Below, piece by piece: positions 1-16,636 of a DNA stretch of 64,000 nt. Position 1 is the first letter of the stretch. Each line of letters starts with the position of its first letter. The notes under the pieces were generated by a model. That model worked only from the letters and a program-made list of their open reading frames with translations. It was not told where the DNA came from and did no database searches. A program made the position numbers and the translations under genes. This DNA is from Delphinus delphis. Lineage: Eukaryota > Chordata > Mammalia > Artiodactyla > Delphinidae. The stretch covers positions 103,651,918 through 103,715,917 of the forward strand of contig NC_082683.1 in assembly GCF_949987515.2 (NCBI RefSeq), written 5' to 3'.

Positions 1-3457
<3,457 letters not shown>

Positions 3458-3591
3458 TTATTTCATTCACTCACTCCTTTACTCCCTGATTCATTCTTCA
3501 AGCCAGGATAGTGGAGATTCCAGGTTGAGCCTAAGCTGTGAGAAGGCACATCAAACACAAAGACCAGAGGGGTGGATGCTAGGAGACTGTC

Positions 3592-3604
3592 ACACACACA
3601 CACA
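3592..3604. repeat. Short (CA)n run
   Basis: A brief CA repeat of about six units. It is too short to expect strong length variation. Confidence 0.7.
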
Positions 3605-4183
3605 TCTTTCTGGAAGGGAATTCATCTTAAAGGAGCCCCCCCCCTTGGCCTAATAAACAACCTCAGTTAGTGGCTGGCAGGGAGAGTGGTGGATTCTGAG
3701 TACATTGTGATGGCAGGGACTTAGGTTTATCAAGTAGCCTAACCCTGGGGTCTCTATCTGGGTCTAACAAAGGTTTTCTTTTCAAACAATTGCCAAAACC
3801 TTTGTACATTACGTCATAATGTAATTACACTTTCCATTCATGTGTTATGAATACATATAGGTTGAGTTCATTGAAATGACGTGGTAGTATTGGACCATAC
3901 AGAAGATCCAGAATATGCTTATGTTATTTATTTTTCCCATGTTCAACAAAACTGGGCACAAAAATAACTAAACTAAATTACTGCAGCAACATTGGGGGTT
4001 CTGTGTTTTCCTGAGGTCGTGAAACCAAATTTGAAGAACTCAGTCCTAAGACGTTAGAGACAAGGAAAGTAGAAGATATATTGCTTCGGCACCAAGCTAA
4101 CAGAAGGTAGCACAGGAGGGGAGAGGAGCGTCTGCCTCCTCTACGTGGCTTCTGGGTGTTGATGTTTCCAGAGAACCCAGTTT

Positions 4184-4315
4184 TTGGTTTCTTTTTAATC
4201 TTTTTCACCCCTCCTCGTGGCATGTGGGATCTCCGTTCCTCAACCAGGGATTGAACCCACGCCCCCTGCAGGAGAAGCGTGGGGTCTTAACCACTGGACT
4301 GCCAGGGAAGTCCCA
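4184..4315 (-). mobile_element. tRNA-derived SINE, older CHR-1-like
   Basis: Read on the minus strand, the element starts gggacttccctggcagtcca and includes the B-box-like ggttcaatccctgg. It is short and shows more changes than the other SINEs here. The target-site duplication AACCCAGTTT flanks it at 4174-4183 and 4316-4325, which fixes both ends. It lies in the sense orientation relative to SPAG17. Confidence 0.88.
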
Positions 4316-4583
4316 AACCCAGTTTAGCTGTAGCACCCGGAGGAAGCATCAGAGGTGCCCATGGACCCTCCGTGCCTGCCTGGCACCTGTGGCTCCAGTG
4401 GTGGGGAAACTCGACCTCCCCACCACCTGCTCCTCAACAGAGGGAAATATCAGTGGAGGCTGCAGATGTCACTAATAGCCTTGGATAGAGGTAGCAAGGA
4501 AAGCACAAGGTAAAGTACAGAGGTATGAAAAGCCCCAGTGTTTCTCTCTGCGCCAGATACAAATTGGCCCATAAAAAGGGTTG

Positions 4584-4971
4584 GCACGTGCTAATGCATA
4601 TATATGGAATCTAAAAAAATGGTACTGATGAACCTAGTGGCAGGGCAGGAATAAAGACACAGATGTAGATAACGGACTTGAGGACACAGGGGGGAAAGGG
4701 GAAGCTGGGACGAAGTGAGACAGTAGCATTGACATATATACACTACCAAATGTAAAATGGATGGCTAGTGGGAAGCTGCTGCATAATGCGGGGAGTTCAA
4801 CTCGATGTTTTGTGACCACCTAGAGGGGTGGAGTAGGGAGGGTGGGAGGGAGGCTCAAGAGGGAGGGGATATGGGGATATATGTATACATAGAGCTGATT
4901 CACTTTGTTATACAGCAGAAACTAACACAACACTGTACAGTAATTATACTCCAATAAAGATGTGAAAAAAA
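4584..4971 (+). mobile_element. L1 LINE, 5'-truncated 3' end
   Basis: It contains the artiodactyl-type L1 3' UTR landmarks: ggaatctaaaaaaatggtac, a G-rich ggagggtgggaggga tract, gattcactttgttatacagc, aactaacacaacactg and aataaagatgtg, then an A-tail. An imprecise duplication around AGGGTTG (about 4572-4583 and 4970-4981) flanks it. No coding part of L1 remains. Confidence 0.9.
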
Positions 4972-5079
4972 AATAGGGTTGAACTCTATTCCCTTGAGCT
5001 CCTACTCTACAGGGGAAGAAAGAGAAAAAAGCACATGAACAGAGAAACAAAAGCATGACTGACGATTTTCATGAATTTT

Positions 5080-6189
5080 ATGAAGGATAAAACCCAATGT
5101 AGTAATAGACACACAATTCGCCACTCACTAGTAAGCTGGTGATGGAAGGCCTCTGAGGGAGTGACATTTGAGTGAAGACCTGAAGGATGAGAAGCATCCG
5201 TGTGAGAAGCAGGGGAAAGGTGAAGTGTGTGCCAGAGGCCCTGAGTTATAAAGGAGACGGGTATGCGCAAGGAACTGAAAGGAGGTGAGTACAGCAGGAG
5301 AATAGTGGGCAAGGGAGAGAGTGGCCAGGATGAGGCGGGGAAGGTAGGGCATGGGCCAGGTCATCCAGCGCTTTGGTGGGGGCTGGTTCACAAGTTTATA
5401 TTTTATTAAAAATGCATTGGAAAGACCATAAAGGGTTTAAATGGAGGACTACTGTGATTTTGCAAGATAGGAAACCAGAAGACCAGTAAGGAAACTCTAG
5501 CAATAGTTCAGATAAGACCTAACAGTAACTCAGTTTAAAGTGTTGGTAGAGTGGAGAAATGTAGATGGATTTAAGATATATTGTGGATGTTGAAAGTACA
5601 GGGGTTGAAAGATTAGAGACAAGGAATGAAGGAGGAGGCAACAACGATAATGCTCTGGATTTAGTTTGAATAACAAGTTGGTTAATGGTGCCACTCACAG
5701 AGACAGAAGCATTGGAGTGAGAAATAATTTTTACTTAAGGTGGGCAGACTATTCAGAAAGATCTTGTTAAATCCGAGATGCTCCTGAGATGACAAGGAGA
5801 CAATTGAATACACATGTTCTTCTCTCAGAAGAGAGATGTGGCTGGAGTTACAAATTCAGGTGTGGGTAACATAGAGATAGTAGTTAACTGCACGGGAAGA
5901 GATAAGACCCCCTGGGGAAAGAGGTCTCAAGAAATATGAGAATTGAACCTGGGATCATGCTGGAAACTCCAATACTTACCAACTGGGTATAGGAGGGGAT
6001 GTGGGTAAAAGAGAGAAGTGACTTAGAAAGTAGGAAAAATTACAGAGTATGCAGCTAGAGAACCAAGGGACTGAAGAGTATGGGTAGTTATAGGCGACAT
6101 TATGGGAGCAGTTATGGTGGAGTGTGGAGGTAGTGAACACAGAGGCAGGAACAGTTGAGTGACCACTTGTGTGGACAATGGTTTCAAGA
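5080..6189 (-). mobile_element. L2 LINE, large fragment (part 1)
   Basis: The plus strand reads as the reverse complement of L2: agtgacatttgagtgaagacctgaaggatg, a gccctgag block, ggccaggtcat, and gaccataaagggtttaaatgg, in that order. It is ancient and heavily diverged. It is broken at about 6190 by an L1 and resumes near 6826. The apparent minus-strand frames of 80-100 codons here are remnants or chance. Confidence 0.75.
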
Positions 6190-6825
6190 AGCTTCCTTGT
6201 GAGCACTATGCACAATAGCCAAGACATGGAAACAACCTAAATGTCCATCAACAGATGAATGGATAAAGAAGATGTGGTGCATATATACAGTGGAATACTA
6301 CTCAGCCATAAGAAAGACCGAAATAACGCCATTTGCAGTATGGATGGACCTAGAGATTATCATACTAAGTAATGTAAGTCAGAAAGAGAAAGACAAATAC
6401 CATATGATATCACTTATATGTGGAATCTAAAATATGGCGCAAATGAACCTATCTATGAAACAGAAACAGACTCATGGACATAGAGAACAGACTTGCTGTT
6501 GCCAAGGGGGAGGGGGTGGGAGAGGGAGGGAGTGGGAGTTTGGGGTTAGCAGAGGTGAGTTATTATATAGAGAGTGGATAAACAACAAGGTCCTGCTGTA
6601 TAGCACAAGGAACTAGAATCAATATCTTTTGATAAACCATCTTGGAAAAGAATATTAAAAATGCATATATATATGTATAACTGAATCACTTTGCTGTATA
6701 GCAGAGATTAACACAACATTGTAAATGAACTATACTTCAATAAAAAAGTAAAAAACAAAACTAATGTAAATGCATTAAAAAAAAGAAAAAGAGAACAGTC
6801 TTTAAAGAAAAAAAAAAAAGATGTC
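6190..6825 (+). mobile_element. L1 LINE 3' end inserted in L2
   Basis: It begins in the last part of the old ORF2 region (gcacaatagccaagacatgg, atgtccatcaacagatgaatgg, tactcagccataagaaag) and runs through the 3' UTR to attaacacaacattgtaaatg, aactatacttcaataaaa and a long A-rich tail. Flanking L2 sequence lies on both sides, so it inserted after the L2. I could not define a clean target-site duplication. Confidence 0.9.
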
Positions 6826-7280
6826 TGCTTGTAAAGGGGAACTGGGGGACCTGAGATTGTTCAGTGGATGAGTGGGCAGAAGGGGAGTATAACGTCGTTA
6901 TGTACGTATGTAAGTAAAGTCAGGAGATATTGTGTTTTCAGGCTGATGGAATGATCCATCAGAGAGGGGGACATTGAAAACATGGGGGAGACTAAAGTCC
7001 TTGAGGAGAAAAGATGGGATAAGATGAAGAGAATGTTTCAATAACTGGACTTTGATAGGAAGAAAGGCAATTTCTCAGTTTAATGAAAGGAGCAAAGAGG
7101 GGATGACTGGCTGGGTGTAGGTGCAAGAAAGAGAGAGGTCTTGATGGTGTTGGGGGAATGTTTCAATGTTTTCAAGTCAAGGATGAGGCAAGGTTACCAA
7201 CTCAAGATGGGCAGGTATGAGGTAGGAGGTTTGACTAGAGAAGATAATGTGAGTCATCTCAGAAAGTGGGAGAGCAAGCT
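6826..7280 (-). mobile_element. L2 LINE fragment (part 2)
   Basis: It continues the antisense L2 signal after the L1: a gctgatggaatgatcc block followed by agagagggggacattgaaaa and a gtccttgagg block, in the order expected for L2. The right edge is approximate. Confidence 0.65.
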
Positions 7281-7999
7281 TACTGAAGAAAGATGGTAGA
7301 ACTCTCTGCCAATGTGGAGAGCTTATTGGAAATTTTGAGATTGTTCATTGAAAATGAAACCAGAGCCCAAATCAGTGCCCCTGACTCCAATCAACTCGGA
7401 GGTACTGGTAAGACTCGTGCAAGTAGGCGCTCTCCCAGCCACACCTTGGATCAAGGTGAGTCCACTAGAGGGAAAAACACCGGTGCAGCTGTGAGGTGGA
7501 CAGCTGGCCTCACCACAGAGAAGTCCCAACTTGGCCAAAAAAAATCTGCCAGAAACTTCTACAGCTATCATTTGAAATAAAATCGCAGGGTGATCTTCAG
7601 AACTGAAAAGAAGAAACTGTTTTAGATTAAATTATTCTAAAGTTCACCTTCATTCATTTCATTCAACTTTATACATGCATTCATATTCCACCATTCCAAA
7701 AAACACTTCCTGACTGCAGTGGACATTTGTGTCCCAGTAAGGCAGTAAAAGGGCCCTCTGGCCCTGCAGGCTCTCCTAGGTGGGGTGTAGGACCTGTGCA
7801 GACACATAGCTCTCATTCCTTTGGAGTCTCTCTAGCAAAGATTGGGTTCTACAAGGTAAGCAACTTCCTGAGCCCTTTCTCCTGTAAGTTTTCTTAGGAT
7901 CCTAGAGAAAGCAAGGCTGATCACAACCAAAATTTCAAAGTAAGTGGTAACTTAGCAGAGACACTGCTATACAGTATGATACGTGCTTTCTAGACGTCA

Positions 8000-8140
8000 T
8001 CATCTTTAATTTGTTCTCACAAAGCAACATGCCAAATGGGTAATTATTCCCATTGTATAAATTAAGACCCACAGTTTCCCTCACAAGCACACAGCTGTGG
8101 TAGAGACACAAGTTGGTGTGACTCCAAACCTCAAACTCAT
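8000..8140 (-). repeat. MIR-like fragment
   Basis: The plus strand resembles antisense MIR: cccattgtataaattaagac, then a cacacagctgtggtagag block. It is diverged and its edges are approximate. Confidence 0.5.
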
Positions 8141-8393
8141 TTTATTTCCATGGTTCTCCTGTAGCCTCAGCCTTCGATGTCCTTGCAACCTTCTTCTCCA
8201 TGCTCGTCTGCCCTCTCTCTACTCCATCTTTCCAAGGACTGAATAATACTAGCTGAATGCTCTTCTGTTTCTCCGTGTGCTTCACTTCCCTCAGCTCCTC
8301 TTTCTGCTCAGTGCCCTCTTTCCCTCTCTTTCTTTTTGCCTTTGCATTCCCTTAGCAAGGCCAAACTTGGTACCCTGGAGACGAGCATCTTTT

Positions 8394-8600
8394 TTTTTTT
8401 TTTTTTCTTGCGGTACGTGGGCCTCACACTGTTGTGGCCTCTCCCGTCGCGGAGCACAGGCTCCGGACGCGAAGGCTCAGCGGCCATGCTCACGGACCCA
8501 GCCGCTCCGCGGCATGTGGGATCCTCCCGGACCGGGTCACGAACCCGTGTCCCCTGCATCGGTAGGCGGACTCTCAACCACTGCACCACCAGGGAAGCCC
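8394..8600 (-). mobile_element. CHR-type SINE
   Basis: A full-length tRNA-derived SINE. On the minus strand it reads gggcttccctggtggtgcag, then the B box, cccacatgccgcggagcggc and cacagtgtgaggcccacg, and ends in a long A-tail. The flanks AGACGAGCATCTTTT (8379-8393) and AGACAATCATCTTTT (8601-8615) are target-site duplications with two mismatches. Three overlapping open frames (93-138 codons) on both strands come from this SINE and are not genes. Confidence 0.95.
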
Positions 8601-8699
8601 AGACAATCATCTTTTAAACTAATTTCCAGTAACACGGAAATTAGCAATATTGATATCCCTCCTTTCACAAAAGCATTTAAAAAGTACTTCTAAATCCTG

Positions 8700-8935
8700 A
8701 TTTACTTCTTTAGGTATGTTTTTAAATTCTAAAAATAATCATTATTGAAAAACTGGAAAAAAAACATAGAGAACTTACAAAAATCACAATTCCACCATCC
8801 AGAGAAGATGAGTGAAGAGGCTATTACAATGCATTCTCTCAAATTATGTTTAGGCGTCATTTTAATGTAATCATTATTGTTGTCTCTATATAACCTAGTG
8901 TTCTGCATTTTCCATTTAACAGTGGATGTATGTTT
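8700..8935 (-). repeat. Possible L1M fragment
   Basis: Blocks such as cacaattccaccatccagag and ttctgcattttccatttaac resemble the antisense of old L1M 3' ORF2/UTR sequence. It is strongly diverged and the assignment is tentative. Confidence 0.35.
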
Positions 8936-10599
8936 AATTGGTAGAACATCAGGAAGTATTGCTATGTAAAGTATGTCTCATAGCGACTATATATGTGATT
9001 TCCTGGTGTGCAAAGACACTAAATGGTAGAGAACAGAAGCAAATGGAAGCACCTGGGTCCTCCTGGGTGCCAGGGGCAGGCAGAGAAGTCCTTGGTAAAT
9101 TTCTGAACATGTTCTTTGCCCTACCCAGTCCCCACTACTCCCCTGTGCCTGACTCTAGTGGTGGTCTCTCTACTCCTCTCCTGTATCCAGTCTGTATCTC
9201 CCAACCTCCACACCTGAGCTGAACCACGACAGTCCCTTTGTTCCTCTGCTTCTGAACAATCGTTGACTACTTGGCCCCTTAGAATTCTACTCTGGTCAAA
9301 AGGTCCATCCTTTTCTACTAAGCCCCAATTGCAGGAAAATCACCTCCTATCTCCTTCCCTTTCCCTCTCTTCTCTCACATTCTGAATAAGTCCCTCCCCT
9401 CTATGGGTTTACGTCTTGGGATTTGAGGGCGGGAGTGGGGAGAAGTGAACCAGGTTTGCTGAGCCCCCTCTTAAATCATAAGCTAAAATTTGTTCAACAC
9501 CAACCTCTTTTGCCTTTCTTGCTTTTGCGTAGCATAACATGCATGTTCCCATTTAGGGTCATCTACTTACAACTGAAAGAACTCAGAGGAAACTCTTGCC
9601 AATTCAAGATAAAAATTTAGGAGGTGTGTATCTAACAGGCCCCTCTTTCTACCGTGTTTGGGGAACACATGCTCCCCAGCATATGAAGGGAGAGTCAAGT
9701 TCATAGCAGAGTACATTTTCTTTAAAATGCACTGTGTACCAAAAGCATCTGGATGCCTCCTCCTCCTGTGCGAAGGCTTTGGGTAGGCATGGAGGTTTCT
9801 TACCAGTTAAGCTACATAGCAGATGTGGGGCTCTTGTCTTAGCAACAAACAAAAATGTATTAGGGTTTCACACACTCACTTGAGTATTACGTGACACCTA
9901 CCTAGAGCCCTTAATCTTGTTATTCTCACCTCTTAAAGGGAAAAATACAAAATTCTTCCTCTCTGGAATTGGGTAACCTAGTTAGTTGATGCTTCAAAAC
10001 TATTTTAGACTGTGTTTTATTTCTAAATTACTTCTTAATACCAAAATTCAAATACCTCTATGAGTATTCATTCTGTTGTTCTTCACAGTGAAAAGAAAGT
10101 AAACGGTAAAAGTCAGTGGAACCGGTGGTAGATACCTATACTTCCTCTTAACTTTTATAGATAATAGCACATCTACATATTTGTGCATAACTGTGTGTTG
10201 TGTACAACTCTGTGTTTCATATGTGTTCTATCATAAGATTCCCACAATAATATTATTAAGGATATAGATAAGAAAAGATGTCACGGCAGTTAAATGACTC
10301 ACTCCACTATTATGTGACTTATGAGAAACAGGGTCTATCTTCTGAGTGCTACTCAGTTCTCTTTCAAGATATCACTCTATCTCACAAACAATCTATTGGT
10401 CACAGATGATGAGAAGACAATAGATGGACTGAAAGAAATGTATGGTGTCAAGTAAGTTTGAGAGACAACAGATTAAACAATATTAAAGAGATTTGTTTTC
10501 ATGAAACTCCTCCATCTTTAATAAGCTAATATAAAGTTAATTTGAACAGGGGGTCATTTGTTATCTTTTTTAATGGAGAACTGGGTCTAAATGGTTCCA

Positions 10600-11050
10600 G
10601 AACCTATTTTGGAAAGAAAAGGTTGTGGGAACATTTGGGGGCCCAATTAATCCATTTCTATAAACGTATGCTAAGGAAATTATCCAAAATATGAAGAATT
10701 GTATACGGTAAGGTTGTTCATCACAACATTGTTTATTATGAAACAACACAGAAATAATGGAAATGTTCAACAATAAAGGAACTTTAAGAAAAGTATGGTA
10801 GTCAATAGAATGTCACCTAGCCAATAACAATGATAGATGTGGATGCTGTGATAATGAGAAAAAATTATGGTATATTTTAATTGAAAAAAACTGGATTAAA
10901 ATTTCATTTTACAATGATTACAGCTATGTAAAGAAACAAATCCACAGAAACAAAGGAAATGTACCAAAATGTTAACATTAGTTATAATAGGGTTATGGCA
11001 TTATGAACATTTTGTTTTTCCTTTTCTATATTTTCTATTTCTTTCCCCTC
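10600..11050 (+). repeat. L1M-type ancient L1 fragment
   Basis: The order is that of old L1 3' ends: aaggaaattatccaaaatatg, catcacaacattgtttatta, aacaacacagaaataatgg, caacaataaaggaacttt and then an ORF-free AT-rich 3' UTR. Divergence is high and the boundaries are approximate. Confidence 0.6.
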
Positions 11051-11779
11051 CCTGCTTACCTGCCAAATAGAAAACATAATGTATGGGACTGAGTTAGGAG
11101 CTTGCTTTTCTAGAGAGTGGCTGAGGTGTAGAAAACGTAAGCAAACGAATATACTGGGTTCACTCGACCAAATGATGCAATCTAAAGATTGCACCAAGTC
11201 CTGGGGTGCCACACTGCCATCTTCAGGGTGCAATTCTTCATCCACAGACTCAGAACACGGCCCTGTCTGTGTGTGGTGGTGGTGAGGGGGTGGGTCTGAT
11301 GTCTACCTGATGTCTGTCTCCTGCACGATCCTATGTGATTTAGAGGTTTCAGCACCGGATCAGCCAATGCTATCCAACTTCAACATCCAGAGGGGCAGAG
11401 AGAAGGGCTAAGGATGTTTGAGATAATCCCAGGAAGTCTCTTTCTAAGAGATTCCCCCAGAGACCAGCCCATTTCTGGGCAGGGGGGTGGGACTGGATAA
11501 GAAGTCAGGATTCCCTCGGGAATTGGTGGTTGGTTAGCTCAGTGCCCTTTGTCTTTGGTGGACTTTGTTCCTTTCTCTGACCAGTCCCCCCCACCCCCGC
11601 TTAACCTCAGGATGTTTTATGCAACATGGAATTACATGATCTAATTAGCGAGTTGGTAGATCCCACTGAGCAAAGCCATTTGCTCCTTGAAGCATCCCTG
11701 CGAAGTTCTCTGCTGATCGTAAGCCAAGAGTGCTGTTTTGTGTAATTATTGAGACACACTCAGAAGGGGTATGTACGGT

Positions 11780-12005
11780 GGTTAAGAACATAATCTTAGA
11801 GTCTGACAGTTCTGGATTTAAATCCTGAGTAGCTATTTAGCCTTGGGAAAGTTACTTTTCACACCCTCAGTTTCCCCATCTGCAAATCGAGAATAATACT
11901 CTGTAACTCATAAAGTCATTTAAAGCATTAAATGTTAAAACATATGTAAAGAGCTTAGTATAGTGGCAAACAGTCAATAATGGTAGCTAATTACTATTAT
12001 TAGCT
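11780..12005 (+). repeat. MIR SINE, nearly full length
   Basis: It shows ggttaagaacataatcttag, tctgacagttctggatttaa, the central core tagccttgggaaagttactt, cctcagtttccccatctgca, aagagcttagtatagtggca and the 3' end caataatggtagctaattac, all in MIR order. Confidence 0.85.
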
Positions 12006-12199
12006 GCTGTAACTATTTGTATTTCAAAATACTGCTCTATTTTAAATGTGTGTGTTTCTTTACATTTTTCCTGAAGTCTGTAAAAAGGTTTCATTGATTA
12101 ATAGCATCCCAATTAGGAAAGCACTGCTCTAGTTTACAGATAAGCCAGCCAGGGAATCATTTATAATTTACCCTGAATTGTTGAATTTTGTAGCTCTTC

Positions 12200-12600
12200 A
12201 GATCCAACAGTTTTGTTGGTAGTATCCTCATTTCGATAATCCAGCCTCAAAGGATTCCATCCAGTTAGTGAGGCAAGTTATTCCTTTCCTGAAACCACAC
12301 GGTCCCTCTAAACTGAGTTTCTGCTCTTCCTCTGTTTGATTTCTTAGAATAGTTTCTGAAGATTTTAACCACAACTGAATCAAAACTAACCAGCCTGTAA
12401 TTTCCTGGTATGTCCCTATGGCTTTTCTTTTAAAACAAAACACACATACAAAATGGCATTACATTGGCTGGTTTCCAGTGTTTCAGGGTTTTAACTGGAG
12501 TAAGCTGGAAAACGTCTGTGAAATTTACCCTAATTTCTCTTTGTCGGTCCTTTGGAGCAGGCTCTGGGTTGTTTGGGCTTCATCATGATATCTGATCAAA
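12200..12600 (-). mobile_element. CR1/L3-type LINE relic (reverse transcriptase region)
   Basis: On the minus strand a decayed frame carries the motif GFRKGITCLTN, like the GFRKGRSCLTNLL block of CR1/L3 reverse transcriptases. Just upstream in the same orientation is the trace of the P-G-N-Y-R-P-type motif (plus strand cctgtaatttcctgg). The same block occurs at 39826-39860. No intact coding frame remains. It is an old, inactive element. Confidence 0.7.
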
Positions 12601-13804
12601 TTTAGGTGCTTTTAATTTTGAGATGTTTTAAGAAAAGTTTACCAATACCATCTGTCCATATTCTTTACTGCCTGTCTTCCATCTATTCAATTCTAGGACA
12701 TTGAAAAATAAGGCAACTTGTGCTAAGTAGATAAGCCAGAAAGAGAAAGAACTGTTCTGCTTTTATATAAAAGATATGCTAAAAATATCCAAGAAAATAT
12801 GGACTGGTTATTTGAATTCACAAATTAAAAGCACAGTTAGAATATATTTGGGTCTTTTCCTAAAAAAACCTATCCAAATGTTCTGAACTCAACGGCACAG
12901 ACTAGATTTAGTTCGGCTGATTATTTAAATGGGTTAATTTTGCTTGTATTACAGCCATTTTTAATTTTTTGATGATTAAATGTTTTCTTTTAGCTGAATT
13001 CTCAATATATTTTAAATATTTTGATTCACAATGAAGTGTTTTGGTTTTAAAAAATGTTTATAATTAATATATAACATAAAAGTTGGAGTTAAAAAGAAGT
13101 AAAACTGTGAAAAATACTGTAATATTCAGATAATGACTAAATTAAAACATGGTCAGCAATTTGTTTTAAAATTATAATGAACCTTATGAAAATATATGTG
13201 CCCAATACATTGTTTCTCTAAATGTTTGTTAAGTTAATGAATTAACAACAAATTGATAATGATATAACTAAAAATGCAGAATAAATGTTGAGATAATGAT
13301 GTGCACAAGGAAAACTTATTTCTAAACAAAACACTCTCTTATTCCGATTTTAAGATATAATAAAATCTAATTTGGGATTAATTATATGAAAAAATCATAT
13401 TCAGAAGTTCTGAAATGCTGAAATACATTTCTAGAAATAAAGTGTATTTTCTTCATTATATGTATATTTGGAAGTAATCAACAAGATGCTTCTGAATATA
13501 TAAAAGTTTTGAAATATATTCAACTTATTACAATTAGAGGCAGGGATTTGCCTCTCAGAAATTTATATGCTAAAGGCCTCTAAACTGTACTTCTAAGAAA
13601 TAGCTTCCTTGTGTTATTTTTTATAATATTAATTATCCAGTAAACTTTCTTCATGGACAAAGCAAATGCAATGTTAAGCATAGCCCGGACTAAAGTGTTA
13701 TAAATTATTAAAATTAGTGGAATCTAAAATAATGATATTTTCACTGTATCTGGCAATTGTAACTATATTATTAAGAAAAGTTTTGATGGTTAAAACAGAA
13801 TCAA

Positions 13805-14110
13805 GGGGCTTCCCTGGTGGCGCAGTGGTTGAGAATCTGCCTGCCAATGCAGGGGACACGGGTTCGAGCCTGGGAAGATCCCACATGCCGTGGAGCAACT
13901 GGGCCCGTGATCCACAACTACTGAGCCTGCGCGTCTGGAGCCTGTGCTCCGCAACAAGAGAGGCCGCGATAGTGAGAGGCCCGCACACCGCAATGAGGAG
14001 TGGCCCCCGCTTGCCGCAACTAGAGAAAGCCCTCGCACAGAAACGAAGACCCAACACACCCAAAAATAAATAAATTAATTAATTAATTTAAAAAGCAAGT
14101 TAAAAAAAAA
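13805..14110 (+). mobile_element. CHR-type SINE, long form
   Basis: It starts ggggcttccctggtggcgca, has the B box gggttcgagcctgg, passes through cccacatgccgtggagcaac and the extra 3' segment gcaactagagaaagccctcg, and ends in (ATTA/AAAT)-rich sequence with an A-tail. A perfect target-site duplication AACAGAATCAA lies at 13794-13804 and 14111-14121. It is antisense to SPAG17. Overlapping open frames of about 90-121 codons are artefacts of the SINE. Confidence 0.97.
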
Positions 14111-16492
14111 AACAGAATCAAATATGTAGTATACATTACATTTTTTTCCATTGGGCTAAAAGGACAGGGACGTACTCATATTAGTAGTTTTTGTCCTCAC
14201 TGTCTCCCTAGTATTTTCTGTAATTACTGCTATGGATATTTTTCAACCATTCATTTTTAAAAATTCAATTCCAAAAATTCAACATAGAAGATACAAAACA
14301 CTCTGGGTTGTACAGATGTAAACATATAACTAGTATTTGAGAGAAAGCAACCACATATACCTCATGTTGATGTTAAAAAGCCGAAGAGACAGTCACTCCC
14401 CTTGCAGGAATCTCAGAATCTCACCCGGGATTCAGAAAAAGGAAGAAATTGGGTAAAGTCCTCTTTCCTTTTTTTCCATTTTCTAAACCACAGCGTGGTG
14501 TCAGTTTTACATACTTTATACTTATTTTGCTTTCTGCTAAACTCCCCGGCTGACAAGCATTAACCTCCGTTGTTCCAAATGACCTGCTGGGCAGTGTTGA
14601 AATGAACATAGATTATAACATCCCTCCAACAACTCCCTTAGTCTTGCCTTTACCTAGAATATTTTTCTGGAGAGTTCTCCCTTCCAATCAGTTTTCATCA
14701 ATTATTTAGTACTGACTCGTGTGGTTGCAACTCAGAGATTTGGGGCTGGTGTTTCAGGAACCCAATCTAATGAAGGCATCAAATTAGATTATGTAATTGC
14801 TGGCTCTTAATTGCTCTAAGAGTCCTCTTATGCACCTATTACTTTTTTATTTTTATAAATCTAAAATTCAACTCCCAATTCCTTAAGACTCTTGAATTTT
14901 CAACAAATAAAGATTATTTCCATATCTTCAAAATCTCATAACTGTCTTATTATATTGTTCACATTTCAAAAAAAATGTTGAGCAAAATAACAGTGCAGAA
15001 ATATCTTTATACTGTTAGTCTTAAAAACGTTTCCTCGGTCGCCAGGATATTCCATTTATTGTTACTTAAAATTTGTTAACTGAAATCTAAAACCTACTCC
15101 TATTACAAACAATTACCAAGACTTAAAACAGGTGGCAAACAAGGAAACTGTCATTCTTAAAGTGTTATGTATATTTGTAGGTGCTGTGGGAAAGCACAAA
15201 GCAAACAGAAGGTGCAAGAATTTTTGCAGGACTTAACAGTCTACTTTTTGTAATTCAGATTCCCATGTGATACTGGAATTTTAAAAAGACAAGAAACCAT
15301 CTTTCTATAGTAGTTTCAAATTTTCCAATTTTTCTTCTGCCAAGTCTTAACGTCCCTGAGTATTTTTTAAGGTACGAATCTCCTGTACACGTTGGAAAGA
15401 GCTTCATATAGATGGAAAACTATACCATCAACTGTTTTCAAATAAGTAGAATTTTTCTGGGGACAATATACACCACCCTAGTAAGATGCTAAATGCAGAA
15501 TCTCTTTGAAAAACATAAAGCCCTATATTACAAATTTAAGGTGGCATTATTATGTTTATCTACAGTTACCCTGTCAAGAGTTCAATTCAAATAGGAAAGC
15601 CAGATTTGGGGGGGGGGGTCTTAACAAAGGGGAAGTAGGTATTACTGGAACATGTTCACTTTTCTCTTTCTTCTTCCATGACTTGGTTTTGCCTCTCCCA
15701 CTTAGACGCATAAAGAAACAATTTACTTATACACCCATTTCATGCATACACATGCACACATACACATTACACATGTACATACAGAAGCATTTGGCTTTCC
15801 AAAAATATTTCAGCATGATTTGGAAAATAAGAAAAACATCTCTCATTTTGACTAAGGTTAAATAGCAAATGGATTTGAAACTGGCATCACTAAAACTATT
15901 TTAAAATATTTTTTCAGATGAAAAATACAAATCTTTGGAAAACTCACAGATTGATTTCCATAGGCAAATTAAATGAAAAGTCTACACATGAAGAAATAAG
16001 CAGGTATATAATATAGGAGTAGAAGTAATGGAGCGCTGCTGAAATATTTAGATTATTAGGAAGATGCAGATGTAGCCCATTACTTTAATAGGTACTCCTA
16101 TTGAATATCATGTAAAATATTTAAAATAGTTAGACCCTGACTTTGTGGGGTTTTCTCACCTTTTTATACTTACTTCTCCGGACTCTGTGTCTCTCCCTTG
16201 GTTCCCTAATTTGTTCCTAACATATAAATAGACTACGGTAAAAACAACCTCAGCCATATGCCCTGGGATACTGTCACATTTCTGCATAGGAGAACTTATT
16301 TTTAATGGGTTTGTCTTTGAGAAAATGTAATTCCTCCAGCAGCGCTTTGGATAGGCTTTTCCCTAAAAAGTTGAGGCAACAGTTAAATGTGCTACGTAAC
16401 ACTTCGTGGCAGGCTTACGGAGAGAGGAAGTGCCCCAGAGAACCTGGCTGCAGTTCACTCACTCCTTGCCGTCTTTGGAAAACCCACCATCA

Positions 16493-16636
<144 letters not shown>

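Noticed and set aside
8277..8693. Open frames of 93-138 codons on both strands
   Set aside because: They lie on a CHR SINE; its GC-rich body lacks stops by composition, and the translations repeat at the other SINE copies.
13698..14073. Overlapping frames of 89-121 codons on both strands
   Set aside because: They are translations of the SINE at 13805-14110.
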